64,000 bases of DNA, taken from Asaia astilbis JCM 15831 (GTDB lineage Bacteria; Pseudomonadota; Alphaproteobacteria; Acetobacterales; Acetobacteraceae). Below, piece by piece: positions 43,086 to 51,972 of the stretch (positions are counted from its first letter, which is position 1; every line of letters starts with the position of its first letter). Location: contig NZ_BAJT01000007.1 of assembly GCF_000613845.1 (NCBI RefSeq), positions 1-64,000 of the forward strand, given 5' to 3'. Below the pieces are notes generated by a model. The model made no database searches, was not told the DNA's origin, and worked only from the letters and a program-made list of their open reading frames with translations. Both the position numbers and the translations under genes were made by a program.

Positions 43086-44116
43086 ATGAGATGACAGAAC
43101 TTCTCGCAACGCGTGGCGCTGAGAAGGCGATAGGCTCGCCCGTGACGGCAGCCGCCTGTGCCCGCGATGGTCAGACTTTTGCCCTTGGGACTGTTGAAGG
43201 CGAGATCTTCCTCATTCCCGTCTCCGGTATCCTGCATCCTGATACCTGGCGGCGCGTCGAAGCTCATGATGGCGCCGTGCTCTGTCTCGCTGCCGATACA
43301 GGCACGAGTGGCTTTGTCAGTGGTGGCGAGGATAACCGACTTTGCCGCACAGAAGTCGATGGCAGCGTCACCGAGCTTTATCGTGGGCGCCGCTGGGTTG
43401 ATTGCGTGGCGACCACGACAAGCAATCTGGCGTTTTCGGTCGGTAAACAGCTCGAAATTCGTAATGCGAGCGGCGATACCACGCTTAAGACCCTCGAACA
43501 CCCCTCGACCGTCACCGGCATTACGTTCGATGCCAAGGGCAAGCGGGTCGCAGCCTCGCATTACAATGGTGTGTCGATGTGGTTCGTCGGCGCCAAGGTC
43601 GACACGGTGCGTCCTCTGGAATGGAAAGGCAGCCATACGGCGCTCGCCATTCATCCCGGTGGCGAAGCGCTCGTGACAGCCATGCAGGAGAATGACCTGC
43701 ATGGATGGCGCCTTTCCGACGGTCACAACATGCGCATGAGCGGTTATCCCAAGCGCGTCACCTCGATGTCGTTTACCCGCAATGGTCGCTGGCTGGCTAC
43801 GTCGGGCGCCGATGCCATCGTGCTTTGGCCGTTCTTTGGTGGCGGTCCGATGGGCAAGCCGCCGACGGAGCTGGCTCGCCTCCCCGGCGTGTTCTGTTCT
43901 GCGGTCGCAGCGCATCCCAAGAACGATATCATCGCTGCCGGTTTCGAGGACGGCTCTGTGCTGCTGGCAGAGCTTGGCTCTGAGCGCGTTCTGCCCATCT
44001 GTCTTGGCAAGCGCGGCAAGGTGACCGGGCTGGTCTTCTCGCCGATGGGCGGGGTAATGGTATTCGGCACGGATGATGGTGTGATCGCCGCAATCGATCT
44101 GTCATCAGCCGGATAA
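43082..44116 (+). CDS. WD40-repeat protein coupled to the CobW-like gene
   Basis: A 344-residue protein with about seven beta-propeller blades seen as repeats of a GxxxAVL/CLAADTGTSGFVSGGEDNR type, for example HDGAVLCLA, TVTGITFDAKGKRVAAS, RVTSMSFTRNGRWLATSGAD and VAAHPKNDIIAAGFEDG. No signal peptide. Propellers are usually protein-binding platforms. The four-base overlap with the GTPase gene suggests the two form a complex, and the pair is worth reading as a unit. It converges on cobS. Confidence 0.87.
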   Translation: MNEMTELLATRGAEKAIGSPVTAAACARDGQTFALGTVEGEIFLIPVSGILHPDTWRRVEAHDGAVLCLAADTGTSGFVSGGEDNRLCRTEVDGSVTELYRGRRWVDCVATTTSNLAFSVGKQLEIRNASGDTTLKTLEHPSTVTGITFDAKGKRVAASHYNGVSMWFVGAKVDTVRPLEWKGSHTALAIHPGGEALVTAMQENDLHGWRLSDGHNMRMSGYPKRVTSMSFTRNGRWLATSGADAIVLWPFFGGGPMGKPPTELARLPGVFCSAVAAHPKNDIIAAGFEDGSVLLAELGSERVLPICLGKRGKVTGLVFSPMGGVMVFGTDDGVIAAIDLSSAG

Positions 44117-44126
44117 AGCCAGTTGG

Positions 44127-44151
44127 GGCCTCGCCCTATTTCAGCGAGGCC
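44127..44151. terminator. Hairpin between WD40 gene and cobS
   Basis: GGCCTCGC at 44127-44134 pairs with GCGAGGCC at 44144-44151. A further GAGGCC follows at 44161 and then a T-run at 44169. It lies between converging stops, fitting a shared terminator. Confidence 0.55.
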
Positions 44152-44182
44152 TCGCTAATCGAGGCCGATTTTTCCGGTTGCC

Positions 44183-44956
44183 TCAGAAAGGCAGCTTGTC
44201 GAAATCGCGTAGGCTTGCTCCGGTGAGGACAACCAGCTCCACAATAATCGCCGTGGCCCCCAGCACGTCGCCCGTGTAGCCGCCAATCAGTCTGTAAGCG
44301 AGGCTGCATAATCCGAGTGTCGCGAGACAGGCACCGAGAAACAGCGAGAGTGCTCCCAGAACAGAAAGCGAGTTGGCAATCAGAGCTGTGATCAGCATGG
44401 CAAGCAACAGACACCCGGCTGGCAGGTGACGGAGCTGATGCGCCAGGCCGTCGGCACGGGCCGGTCGCAGCCAGAGAAGAGGCAGCATGAGGGCGAGGCG
44501 TGAGAACGCCCCCGCGGTCATGAGGATGGAGATGATATGAAGCGGCTGCGCCGCGAGTTTAGCCATTGTGCCGGCGCGCAGCAGAACAACAAGGCTCAGG
44601 GCAAGACCGCCATAGCTGCCGATGCGGCTGTCACGCATGATCTCCAGCCGTCTGGCGGGTGAATTGCCCCCGAACAGCCCATCCATGCAGTCGGCAAAGC
44701 CATCTTCGTGCAGGGCACCGGTCAGGAGAAGCTGAAAGGCTATGGCCCAACCCGTCGCAACGATCGTGGACATGCCCAGCAGGATCCCCAGGACCAGAAC
44801 ACCCCCCGTCGAAGCGCCGATCGCACCGCCAATCAACGGCCAGCACCAGGTGGATCGAGGCAGATCGATGGCGCTCTCGGGCGCATGCAGCCAGCCGGTT
44901 GGCAAGCGCGTGAGGAGGCTGAGGCCTGCAGCGAAGTCGGCGCGTAGGTTCGACAT
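44183..44956 (-). CDS. cobS: Adenosylcobinamide-GDP ribazoletransferase
   Basis: CobS (CobV in Pseudomonas naming) joins adenosylcobinamide-GDP with alpha-ribazole at the inner membrane, the penultimate step to cobalamin. The 257-residue protein is mainly hydrophobic with the family motifs LLTRLPTGW, GALHEDGFADCMDGLFGG with conserved Asp/Glu for Mg, and RLIGGYTGDVLGAT near the C-terminus. Its start directly follows the cobT stop. Confidence 0.93.
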   Translation of the reverse strand: MSNLRADFAAGLSLLTRLPTGWLHAPESAIDLPRSTWCWPLIGGAIGASTGGVLVLGILLGMSTIVATGWAIAFQLLLTGALHEDGFADCMDGLFGGNSPARRLEIMRDSRIGSYGGLALSLVVLLRAGTMAKLAAQPLHIISILMTAGAFSRLALMLPLLWLRPARADGLAHQLRHLPAGCLLLAMLITALIANSLSVLGALSLFLGACLATLGLCSLAYRLIGGYTGDVLGATAIIVELVVLTGASLRDFDKLPF

Positions 44957-45979
44957 TTACCTTCTTATAATGCGGTCGTTCTTGTCGTTGATGGCGACAT
45001 CGGAAAAACTTGCCATTCCGTTGTGACAGGCCAGTGCCGCGCGCACAAGCGGTATGGCCATGGCGGCGCCGGACCCTTCCCCAAGCCGAAGCTGAAGGTC
45101 CAGAAGCGGGTTGAGACCGAGAAAGCGGCAAAGATGGCTGTGACCCTGCTCCTGTGACCGATGAGCGAGGCGCGTATGGGCCAATCCTGTGGGGGCGAGG
45201 GCGGCGAGAGGGGCAACCGCAGCCGTCACCACGAAACCGTCCAGCAGAACAGGAATGCGTCGATGGCGTGCGGCCAGCGCGGCTCCCAGAAGAGCCGCCA
45301 GCTCATGGCCGCCATACAGGCGGGCCAGATCGAGTGGGGAGTGGTTGCGTCCGTGCAGGGCCAGGGCTTTGTCGATGGCGCGCGCCTTGCGGGTGACACC
45401 CGCTTCGTCCAGCCCGGCCCCCATACCGGCCCAGTAAGTTCCATCCTGTCCGAACAGCGCGGCTGATAAGGCCGCAGCCGGTGTCGTGTTGCCCACCCCC
45501 ATCTCGCCAAGCGCGAGGAGATCGCAGGAGTCTGGAACAGCGTCGTATCCGACTGAGACGGCGCGCAAAAATGCATCGCGTGAGAGAGCTGCCTGCTGCG
45601 TGAAATCTGCGCTCGGAGTCAGATCCTCCATGGGAAACACGCTCAGCCTTGCATCGACACTCCGGGCCAGCTGATTGATCGCAGCGCCATCCTGCGTGAA
45701 GTTCTGGACCATTGCTGCGGTGACACTGGCGGGCCAGCACGAGACATTCTGGGCCAGAACACCGTGATTTCCGGCAAAAATGCAGATATCGGCCTGATGG
45801 ATGTGCAGCGGTCGCCAGGAGCCGAACCACTCGACGAGTTCTTCCAGACGGCCGAGGCTTCCGGCGGGTTTGGTCAGAACTGCTTCACGTTCGCCGATCT
45901 GGGAGATGGCGTCCAGATCGGGCTCTGGAAGTGTGGTGCAGGCGGTATGAAGGTCGTCGAGCGAACGGAAACGTGACAT
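44957..45979 (-). CDS. cobT: Nicotinate-nucleotide--dimethylbenzimidazole phosphoribosyltransferase
   Basis: CobT (CobU in Pseudomonas naming) makes alpha-ribazole phosphate from NaMN and dimethylbenzimidazole. Seen: KPAGSLGRLEELVEW, FAGNHGV, LLALGEMGVGNTTPAAAL and the C-terminal LRLGEGSGAAMAIPLV with the catalytic Glu. Length of about 340 is standard from the MSRFRS start at 45979; longer in-frame starts are unlikely. It is divergent from cobP with 45 bases between, and immediately precedes cobS. Confidence 0.93.
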   Translation of the reverse strand: MSRFRSLDDLHTACTTLPEPDLDAISQIGEREAVLTKPAGSLGRLEELVEWFGSWRPLHIHQADICIFAGNHGVLAQNVSCWPASVTAAMVQNFTQDGAAINQLARSVDARLSVFPMEDLTPSADFTQQAALSRDAFLRAVSVGYDAVPDSCDLLALGEMGVGNTTPAAALSAALFGQDGTYWAGMGAGLDEAGVTRKARAIDKALALHGRNHSPLDLARLYGGHELAALLGAALAARHRRIPVLLDGFVVTAAVAPLAALAPTGLAHTRLAHRSQEQGHSHLCRFLGLNPLLDLQLRLGEGSGAAMAIPLVRAALACHNGMASFSDVAINDKNDRIIRR

Positions 45980-46024
45980 TGCGCCTTTCTGTTGTGATAA
46001 GCGCCGTTCTGCAAGGGGAAGTGG

Positions 46025-46522
46025 ATGACGAATTCCATTCTGGTGCTCGGCGGCGCGCGTTCGGGCAAGAGCCGTCATGCTGAGGCTCTGGTCATGGCCG
46101 AGCCCGGTCCGTGGCGTTACGTTGCCACAGGGCGGGCCTGGGATGCCGAGATGGAGGCGCGTATTGCCCTGCATCGGGCGCAGCGTTGTGCGGGATGGGA
46201 AACAATCGAGGCGCCTGTTGATCTGGTTTCTGTCTTGCACGGAGTACAGCCGGTTTTGGTTGATTGCCTGACCTTATGGCTGACGAACCTAATTTTGGAT
46301 GAACGACACATCGAGCGCGAGACGGAAGCGCTGCTTGATACGTTACGAAATCGCTCGGCTCTGACCGTGCTTGTCGGTAACGAGGTAGGCTTGGGTATCG
46401 TGCCTGAAAATGCCTTGGCCCGACGTTTTCGGGACGAGGCCGGAGTGCTGCATCAGAAACTCGCGCATGAAGCGCGACGTGTCTTGTTTGTCGCAGCCGG
46501 ATGCGCATTGGAGATGAAATGA
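46025..46522 (+). CDS. cobP: Adenosylcobinamide kinase/guanylyltransferase
   Basis: CobP (CobU in Salmonella naming) phosphorylates adenosylcobinamide and adds GMP. The 165-residue protein has P-loop LVLGGARSGKSRHAE, YVATGRAWDAEMEARIALHRAQR with the catalytic His, LVDCLTLWLTNL and VGNEVGLGIVP. Its stop overlaps cobO in an ATGA junction. Confidence 0.94.
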   Translation: MTNSILVLGGARSGKSRHAEALVMAEPGPWRYVATGRAWDAEMEARIALHRAQRCAGWETIEAPVDLVSVLHGVQPVLVDCLTLWLTNLILDERHIERETEALLDTLRNRSALTVLVGNEVGLGIVPENALARRFRDEAGVLHQKLAHEARRVLFVAAGCALEMK

Positions 46523-47127
46523 CCGAGGATGCCGAGACCGCGCGCTATCGCGAGAAAATGCAGCATCGCAAGGCGGTGCAGGATCGTGAAGTCGCCGAAA
46601 AGACCATCGAAAAAGGCCTGATTGCCGTTCACACGGGGCCGGGAAAAGGGAAGTCGACGGCGGCCTTCGGCCTTGCTTTGCGCATGCTTGGCTATGAGCG
46701 CAAGATCGTGGTCGTGCAGTTCATCAAAGGTGCCTGGGATACGGGGGAGCGTCGTGCGCTCCAGCGTTTCGGCGATCTGGCGCAGTTTCATGCTCTTGGA
46801 GAAGGTTTTACCTGGGAAACTCAGGATCGCGCCCGTGATATCGCTGCCTGTACTCGCGCCTGGGAACAGGCGCTTGTTGCGCTCGGGCAGGAAGACGTGG
46901 CGCTGGTGGTGCTCGACGAACTGAATATCGCTCTGCGTTATGGCTATCTCGATGAAGCCACCATCCTGACCGGGCTTAGAAACCGCCCTCAGCACCAGCA
47001 TGTGGTGATTACAGGGCGTAATGCACCGGGCTGGCTGACGGACGCGGCCGATCTGGTGACGGAGATGACGCTCGTCAAACATCACTTCAAAGCGGGTGTG
47101 AAGGCTCAGCAGGGAGTCGAATTTTGA
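46519..47127 (+). CDS. cobO: Cob(I)yrinic acid a,c-diamide adenosyltransferase
   Basis: CobO (CobA/BtuR) adenosylates the reduced cobalt. The 202-residue protein has HTGPGKGKSTAAFGLALRM (P-loop), VQFIKGAWDTGE, LVVLDELNIALRYGYLD and VITGRNAP. The start overlaps the cobP stop by four bases; an in-frame ATG at 46501 would extend it six residues into cobP. cobQ follows after 12 bases. Confidence 0.94.
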   Translation: MTEDAETARYREKMQHRKAVQDREVAEKTIEKGLIAVHTGPGKGKSTAAFGLALRMLGYERKIVVVQFIKGAWDTGERRALQRFGDLAQFHALGEGFTWETQDRARDIAACTRAWEQALVALGQEDVALVVLDELNIALRYGYLDEATILTGLRNRPQHQHVVITGRNAPGWLTDAADLVTEMTLVKHHFKAGVKAQQGVEF

Positions 47128-47139
47128 GCTCACGCGCTG

Positions 47140-48573
47140 ATGTTTCAGGGGACAGGGTCGAATGTCGGCAAATCGGTAATTGTTGCAGGTCTGGCTCGTG
47201 CGCTGACACGGCGTGGCTATGTGGTGCGTCCGTTCAAACCGCAGAATATGTCCAATAATGCGGCCGTGACAGCCGACGGAGGGGAGATCGGGCGCGCTCA
47301 GGCACTCCAGGCGCTCGCCTGCGGCGCTGCACCAAGCGTTCATATGAACCCGGTCCTGCTCAAGCCTCAGTCCGAGCAAGGCTCGCAAATCATCCTTCAG
47401 GGTAAAGTCTGGGGGCAGCGCAAGGCACGCGAGTATCAGGAGATCAAACCTCTTTTGATGCCAGCTGTGCTGGAAAGCTTCGCCCGATTGCAACGCGAGG
47501 CGGATATCGTGCTGGTCGAGGGAGCCGGATCGGCTTCGGAGATTAATCTGAGGCAAAACGATATCGCCAATATGGGGTTTGCCGAAGCGGCGAACCTGCC
47601 GGTTGTATTGATCGGTGACATCGACAGAGGGGGAGTAATCGCGAGTCTGGTCGGAACGCAGGCCGTGCTGCCAGATACCGATCATCAACGGATCAAAGGC
47701 TTCATCGTCAACCGGATGCGGGGTGATCCGAGTCTGTTCAACGCTGGGATGCGATTTGTCGCTGAGCGAACGGGCTGGACCGACTGCGGACTGGTTCCTT
47801 TTTTCGATCGGATGCGTGAACTACCCGCCGAGGACACAGAGGGTCTTGCATCAGGCTGGCAGGGTGACGGGCCGCTACGTATTGCCGTGCCTCTGATGCC
47901 AATGATTGCGAATTTCGACGATCTGGATGCGCTTCGTGCCGAGTCGGGGGTGACGCTTGCTTTCATTCGACCAGGCGAAGCCTTGCCACCCTGCGATCTC
48001 GTTATCCTGCCGGGGTCGAAAGCGACCCTGGCCGATCTCGCTTTTTTCTGCGATCAGGGCTGGGCCATCGATCTTCAGGCGCATCACCGCCGTGGCGGGC
48101 ACATTCTGGGGATTTGCGGTGGATATCAGATGCTGGGTCGTCAGATTTCCGATCCGTCAGGGATTGAGGGGCCTTCTGCAAAACGCCCCGGACTCGGTTA
48201 TCTGGAGATCGATACCGAGATCGCAGAGCAAAAGACCGTCCGGCCGAATCGGGGGAGATTGTTGCCTTCAGGAGCGGCTGTCTCCGGCTATGAGATTCAT
48301 GCGGGGATGACGACAGGGTCGGGGTTGAAACGTCCCATGATCCGGTTTGCGGATGGCCGCGCCGATGGTGCGCGGTCTGAAGACGGACGCGTCTGTGGCA
48401 CTTATCTCCATGGTTTGTTCGATGATAAAGAGTCGCGTTCCGCGTTCCTATCCCTGTTCGGGCTGATGTCTGAGTCTCTGGATCATAAGCTACGCATCGA
48501 GTCTACGCTCGACGCCTTAGCAGATCATCTGGAAAGCCATGTAAAAATCGAGAATTTTTTATCTTTTCTATGA
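47140..48573 (+). CDS. cobQ: Cobyric acid synthase
   Basis: CobQ amidates adenosyl-cobyrinic acid diamide at four positions using glutamine and ATP. The 477-residue protein begins [18 protein letters not shown] (P-loop), contains [15 protein letters not shown] and [13 protein letters not shown], and has a glutamine amidotransferase domain with Cys nucleophile in [13 protein letters not shown] and the His in TYLHGLFDD. The ATG at 47140 is the first usable start; the upstream frame is closed by a stop at 47125. It ends just before a strong terminator. Confidence 0.94.
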   Translation: MFQGTGSNVGKSVIVAGLARALTRRGYVVRPFKPQNMSNNAAVTADGGEIGRAQALQALACGAAPSVHMNPVLLKPQSEQGSQIILQGKVWGQRKAREYQEIKPLLMPAVLESFARLQREADIVLVEGAGSASEINLRQNDIANMGFAEAANLPVVLIGDIDRGGVIASLVGTQAVLPDTDHQRIKGFIVNRMRGDPSLFNAGMRFVAERTGWTDCGLVPFFDRMRELPAEDTEGLASGWQGDGPLRIAVPLMPMIANFDDLDALRAESGVTLAFIRPGEALPPCDLVILPGSKATLADLAFFCDQGWAIDLQAHHRRGGHILGICGGYQMLGRQISDPSGIEGPSAKRPGLGYLEIDTEIAEQKTVRPNRGRLLPSGAAVSGYEIHAGMTTGSGLKRPMIRFADGRADGARSEDGRVCGTYLHGLFDDKESRSAFLSLFGLMSESLDHKLRIESTLDALADHLESHVKIENFLSFL

Positions 48574-48590
48574 TGTGGAGAGAATAAAAA

Positions 48591-48628
48591 AGGATTGTTT
48601 CTGCGCTTTTGGTCGCAGAAACAATCCT
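48591..48628. terminator. Strong bidirectional terminator after cobQ
   Basis: AGGATTGTTTCTGCG at 48591-48605 pairs perfectly with CGCAGAAACAATCCT at 48614-48628. Fifteen pairs with an eight-base loop, an A-run before and AT-rich sequence after. It separates the cobalamin genes from the AT-rich insert. Confidence 0.85.
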
Positions 48629-48674
48629 CGAATAAAATCAGTCTAAATATAAATACTTGATGGTAGGTTAAATA

Positions 48675-49145
48675 TCAGTATGACGGGGCTGTGCGTGTCT
48701 GTTCAGAGAACAGCATGCGGACGTAGTTGAGTGCATCAAGCATAACGCCGTTTTCCCGTACTGAATAAGGATCGCCTTTAACGGAGAGGCAGATGGTTTC
48801 CTGTTCCGAAGAGCTGGTCACCTTGGGTAGATAGACGCGGCTCACATTTTCAAGGAGATTCCAGACGACGCGCACCGATACAGGCTCTTGGGCGGCTTTT
48901 TGCAGTAGATCGGTGTCAGAACCTAGAAATGAGATCGCATCATTAAAATCATGGTCTACGCTGTAATTGACGCCATGGATGGAATTGTTTTCGCGAAGAG
49001 AAGTTTTTTCAAGTAGGATTTTTGATTCGTAATAGTCGTGATGGGTAATCGAGCTATTCAAAGATACTTCAGAGCTTACATTTGAATTATTCCAGCAGTT
49101 CTCTGCCATAAACTGACTGCCACTGGGTGTATTAAAATTATGCAT
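48675..49145 (-). CDS. AT-rich hypothetical protein, 156 aa
   Basis: I do not recognise this protein. It is 156 residues without signal peptide or membrane segment, with a Ser/Asn-rich N-terminus (SGSQFMAENCWNNSNVSSEV), a central acidic stretch (VNYSVDHDFNDAISFLGSDT) and a C-terminal part with KAAQEPVSVRVVWNLLENVS and RENGVMLDALNYVRMLF. Composition is clearly lower in GC than the cobalamin genes that flank it. It is divergent from the LysR gene. The combination suggests horizontally acquired material. Confidence 0.55.
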   Translation of the reverse strand: MHNFNTPSGSQFMAENCWNNSNVSSEVSLNSSITHHDYYESKILLEKTSLRENNSIHGVNYSVDHDFNDAISFLGSDTDLLQKAAQEPVSVRVVWNLLENVSRVYLPKVTSSSEQETICLSVKGDPYSVRENGVMLDALNYVRMLFSEQTRTAPSY

Positions 49146-49387
49146 TTCGACCTCCGGTCTTGATAATCATCTTATTTACCGAGTTTTCTAATGAGGAATT
49201 CGTAAATGCAATGTTACTAACCAATAATTTTTTCGAGCAATTAACGAATTGTAACGATAAAGATTTTGATGAATTTGGCGTTGATAAAGATTTTATGACT
49301 CAGGACTTACGCTGAAATGCTACGTAAAAACAAGGCAATTTTAAGAAACGCATCGTTCACTTTTTCGGAACACTTAGAGATCGAAAG
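49146..49387. other. AT-rich divergent spacer with direct repeats
   Basis: This 242-base spacer between the unknown gene and the LysR gene is very AT-rich. GATAAAGATTTT occurs at 49256-49267 and again at 49283-49294, 27 bases apart. An ATTCGT/ACGAAT pair brackets 49197-49248. These are possible LysR-type binding elements. Confidence 0.5.
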
Positions 49388-50296
49388 ATGAAAAAAAAGA
49401 TCAATTTTAACGGGATGGTCTATTTCATTTCCGTCGTGGAGGCAGGTTCAGTCACAGCCGCTGCTCGAAGCCTTGGGGTGTCAAAAAGCGTTATTAGCAA
49501 GGCGATCAGTGACCTTGAGAGATCGCTGCAGACCGATCTTTTTATCCGAACGTCAAAGCAGATCTTACCGACACGCGCCGGCGAGGTCTTTTATCAAAAA
49601 TGTACTGCCGGGGTACAGGCGATCGAGACAGCTTACCTCGATGCTCAGTACTACGGCTCTTCGCCCCAAGGGGAGCTTCGTGTCTTAGCCAATGCTGCCT
49701 ACGGACGTTACGTGGTTTTGCCGGTCGTGAAGGCTTTCACCGCCCGTTACCCGGCATGCCGGGTAAGTCTCATTCTGACCGACGACGTGTCGCTATCCAA
49801 TATGACATGGTTCGACGTAGCGATTCGAACACGAAGCTTTGACGATCCGTCGCTGCACGTCCGTCGCCTTGCTAACTTTAAGCGTCACCTCGTTATTAGC
49901 CGGGATTATCTGGACCGCTTCGGCCCCGTTGAGAGTTTCGATAAGTTAAAAGAGCTCCCATTCATTGATTACGTTAATCACGTCGACCAGACGGGATGGA
50001 CCTTTAGCGATGGCATAAACCAGCGTCATATACGCTTTGAGGCCTGCTTTTTGCTTGGACCTCTCAATCTGGTCCTGGAGGCGATCCTGCAGGGATTTGG
50101 GTTCTCGGTACTACCGAGTTTTCTTTACGATCACCCGACCGTTCAGCCTCATTTGACAAGATTGATGCCCGAATGGTCAGCCGCTACAGGCAGCGTTCTT
50201 GCTTATACCTATCCGGCGCGTCAGCGTTCCGCTGCTGTAAGGCTGTTCGTCGAGTGGGTCGCCTGCGCCGCTCAGGGACTACCCTTTCCCGATTAG
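49388..50296 (+). CDS. LysR-family transcriptional regulator
   Basis: A 302-residue regulator. The N-terminal helix-turn-helix spans about residues 10-60 (FISVVEAGSVTAAARSLGVS, SVISKAISDLERSLQTDLFIR), followed by a periplasmic-binding-protein-like effector domain. Members of the subgroup with this start (single transcription units acting on a divergent gene) usually regulate the neighbour. The codon use becomes less AT-rich along the gene. Effector unknown. Confidence 0.9.
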   Translation: MKKKINFNGMVYFISVVEAGSVTAAARSLGVSKSVISKAISDLERSLQTDLFIRTSKQILPTRAGEVFYQKCTAGVQAIETAYLDAQYYGSSPQGELRVLANAAYGRYVVLPVVKAFTARYPACRVSLILTDDVSLSNMTWFDVAIRTRSFDDPSLHVRRLANFKRHLVISRDYLDRFGPVESFDKLKELPFIDYVNHVDQTGWTFSDGINQRHIRFEACFLLGPLNLVLEAILQGFGFSVLPSFLYDHPTVQPHLTRLMPEWSAATGSVLAYTYPARQRSAAVRLFVEWVACAAQGLPFPD

Positions 50297-50363
50297 TGAC
50301 TTTCGCTCGCATGTCATGTCGGTGAAATCGGAGAAGGGAATTTACGTCTGGACAGGGGTCTGT

Positions 50364-51002
50364 TTATCGGCTGATCCAGAGCTGGCGTTCGGGCGCACGC
50401 TTTTCCCAACCGCGGCGTTCCAGCTCAGGCGTATTATGCTCCTCGTCCGGGTAGCCGACGCAGAGATAGGCCATGAAGCGCCATTCTGCAGGAGCATCGA
50501 GCAGAGAATTCATCCGCTCCGGATCGAGAATTGAGACCCAGCCCAGGCCCACATTATGGGCCTGGGCGGCAAGCCAGAAGCTGTGGATAGCCATGACAGC
50601 CGACCACTGCACGGTTTCCGGCATGGTCAGGCGCCCTAATCCGCGGCCTTGCGAAGGGTCTGGATCGCAGAACACGGCGATATGGTGGGGAGCCCTATCC
50701 AATCCCGCGAGCTTGAGTTGTGCGTAGGCTCCGCTGTCCGATTGTCTTTGTGCAGCCAGCGCCTCGGCGTTTCGTTCGGAGAACTCGGCGCGTACGGCAT
50801 TGCGTCGGGCCTCGTCATCCACGCGCAGGAAGCGCCAGGGTTGGCTCAGACCGACCGAAGGGGTTGAGCAGGTGAGCGCCAGCATGTGATCGAGCACGGA
50901 CTCGGGAACCGGGTCGCGCCGGAAATGACGCACGTCCCGTCTCCAAAGAAAGAGCGAATCGAGTTGCTCGCGAAACGCTTCATCGAAAACGGGGACTGTC
51001 AT
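50364..51002 (-). CDS. bluB: 5,6-dimethylbenzimidazole synthase
   Basis: BluB destroys FMN with oxygen to make dimethylbenzimidazole, the lower ligand of B12. The 212-residue nitroreductase-like fold has FLWRRDVRHFRRDPVP, STPSVGLSQPWRFLRV, ETVQWSAVMAIHSFWLAAQAHNVGLGWVSIL and YLCVGYPDE. An oxygen-dependent step fits an aerobic host. The ATG at 51002 overlaps the cobD stop (ATGA). Its ligand product feeds cobT. Confidence 0.93.
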   Translation of the reverse strand: MTVPVFDEAFREQLDSLFLWRRDVRHFRRDPVPESVLDHMLALTCSTPSVGLSQPWRFLRVDDEARRNAVRAEFSERNAEALAAQRQSDSGAYAQLKLAGLDRAPHHIAVFCDPDPSQGRGLGRLTMPETVQWSAVMAIHSFWLAAQAHNVGLGWVSILDPERMNSLLDAPAEWRFMAYLCVGYPDEEHNTPELERRGWEKRAPERQLWISR

Positions 51003-51964
51003 GCATTCACTCCATAAAGCAGGATCAGCAGGCAGACCGCCTGCACCAGGCACGCCACGCGATAAAGCGTCAGAGCCCGTGCGAGATCCTGTTCTTCGGC
51101 CTCTTCCCGCCCATTCCCCATCCAGGAATCGGCGACGAGAACACCATTATACTGTCTAGGCCCTGCCAGACGCAAAGTGAGCGCTCCGGCCATCGCGGCT
51201 TCAGGCCACCCCGCGTTTGGGGAGCGATGTCGCCCAGCATCATGACGCACCGTTCGTATCGCTCGTCTCAGCGATCCTCCGGCGAAGGGGGCTGCAAGGC
51301 ACAGCCAAAGGGCGGAGAGCCGAGACGCCGGGATATTGACGCAATCGTCGCATAACGCGGCAGCGCGCCCGAAATCCCGGTGACGAGGCGAAAGATGGCC
51401 GATCATGCTGTCCGCCGTGTTGATGGCCTTGTAGGCCACGGCACCCGGCAGACCGAACACGGTTAACCAGAAAAGAGGAGCGACAACGCCGTCGCTGAAA
51501 TTTTCGGCCAGACTCTCGATCGCTGCGCGGACAACGCCAGCCGTCTCGAGGGTCTCCGGGTCGCGCCCAACAATCCGCGAGACGGCCAGCCTACCTCCCG
51601 CCAGCCCGTTTTCACGGAGCCCCTTCAAAACAGCGTTGACGTGGTCGAAAAGCGATCTCTGAGCAATCAGGGTGCTGGCGCACAGAGCTTCGAGAGCGAA
51701 CTGGATCCAGTGTGGCAGGCAAAGCCTCATGAGAGTCTGCCCTGCAAGGGTGAGCCCGACAGGCAGGATGACGATCACACCAAGCGCCACAAGTCCCCGG
51801 CCACGCTGCTTTCGGACCGATCCCTCCCGGTTGAGGTGGTAGTCAAGTGTCGTGATCAGACGGCCGATCCATGTTACCGGATGGCCGATCCTGCGAAAGA
51901 TCGCATCAGGATAGCTGAAGGTAGCCTCGATCAGGAGGGCGCAGAGCGTCAGTGAAAGGAACAT
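50999..51964 (-). CDS. cobD: Adenosylcobinamide-phosphate synthase
   Basis: CobD (CbiB) attaches aminopropanol phosphate to cobyric acid in the membrane. The hydrophobic protein of about 321 residues contains DAIFRRIGHPVTWIGRLI, AIESLAENFSDGVVAPLFW, YKAINTADSMIGH and the C-terminal NAGWPEAAMAGAL. The MFLSLTLC start at 51964 is preferred to longer starts. It overlaps bluB and is divergent from cobC. Confidence 0.93.
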   Translation of the reverse strand: MFLSLTLCALLIEATFSYPDAIFRRIGHPVTWIGRLITTLDYHLNREGSVRKQRGRGLVALGVIVILPVGLTLAGQTLMRLCLPHWIQFALEALCASTLIAQRSLFDHVNAVLKGLRENGLAGGRLAVSRIVGRDPETLETAGVVRAAIESLAENFSDGVVAPLFWLTVFGLPGAVAYKAINTADSMIGHLSPRHRDFGRAAALCDDCVNIPASRLSALWLCLAAPFAGGSLRRAIRTVRHDAGRHRSPNAGWPEAAMAGALTLRLAGPRQYNGVLVADSWMGNGREEAEEQDLARALTLYRVACLVQAVCLLILLYGVNA

Positions 51965-51972
51965 GGAGCGAG

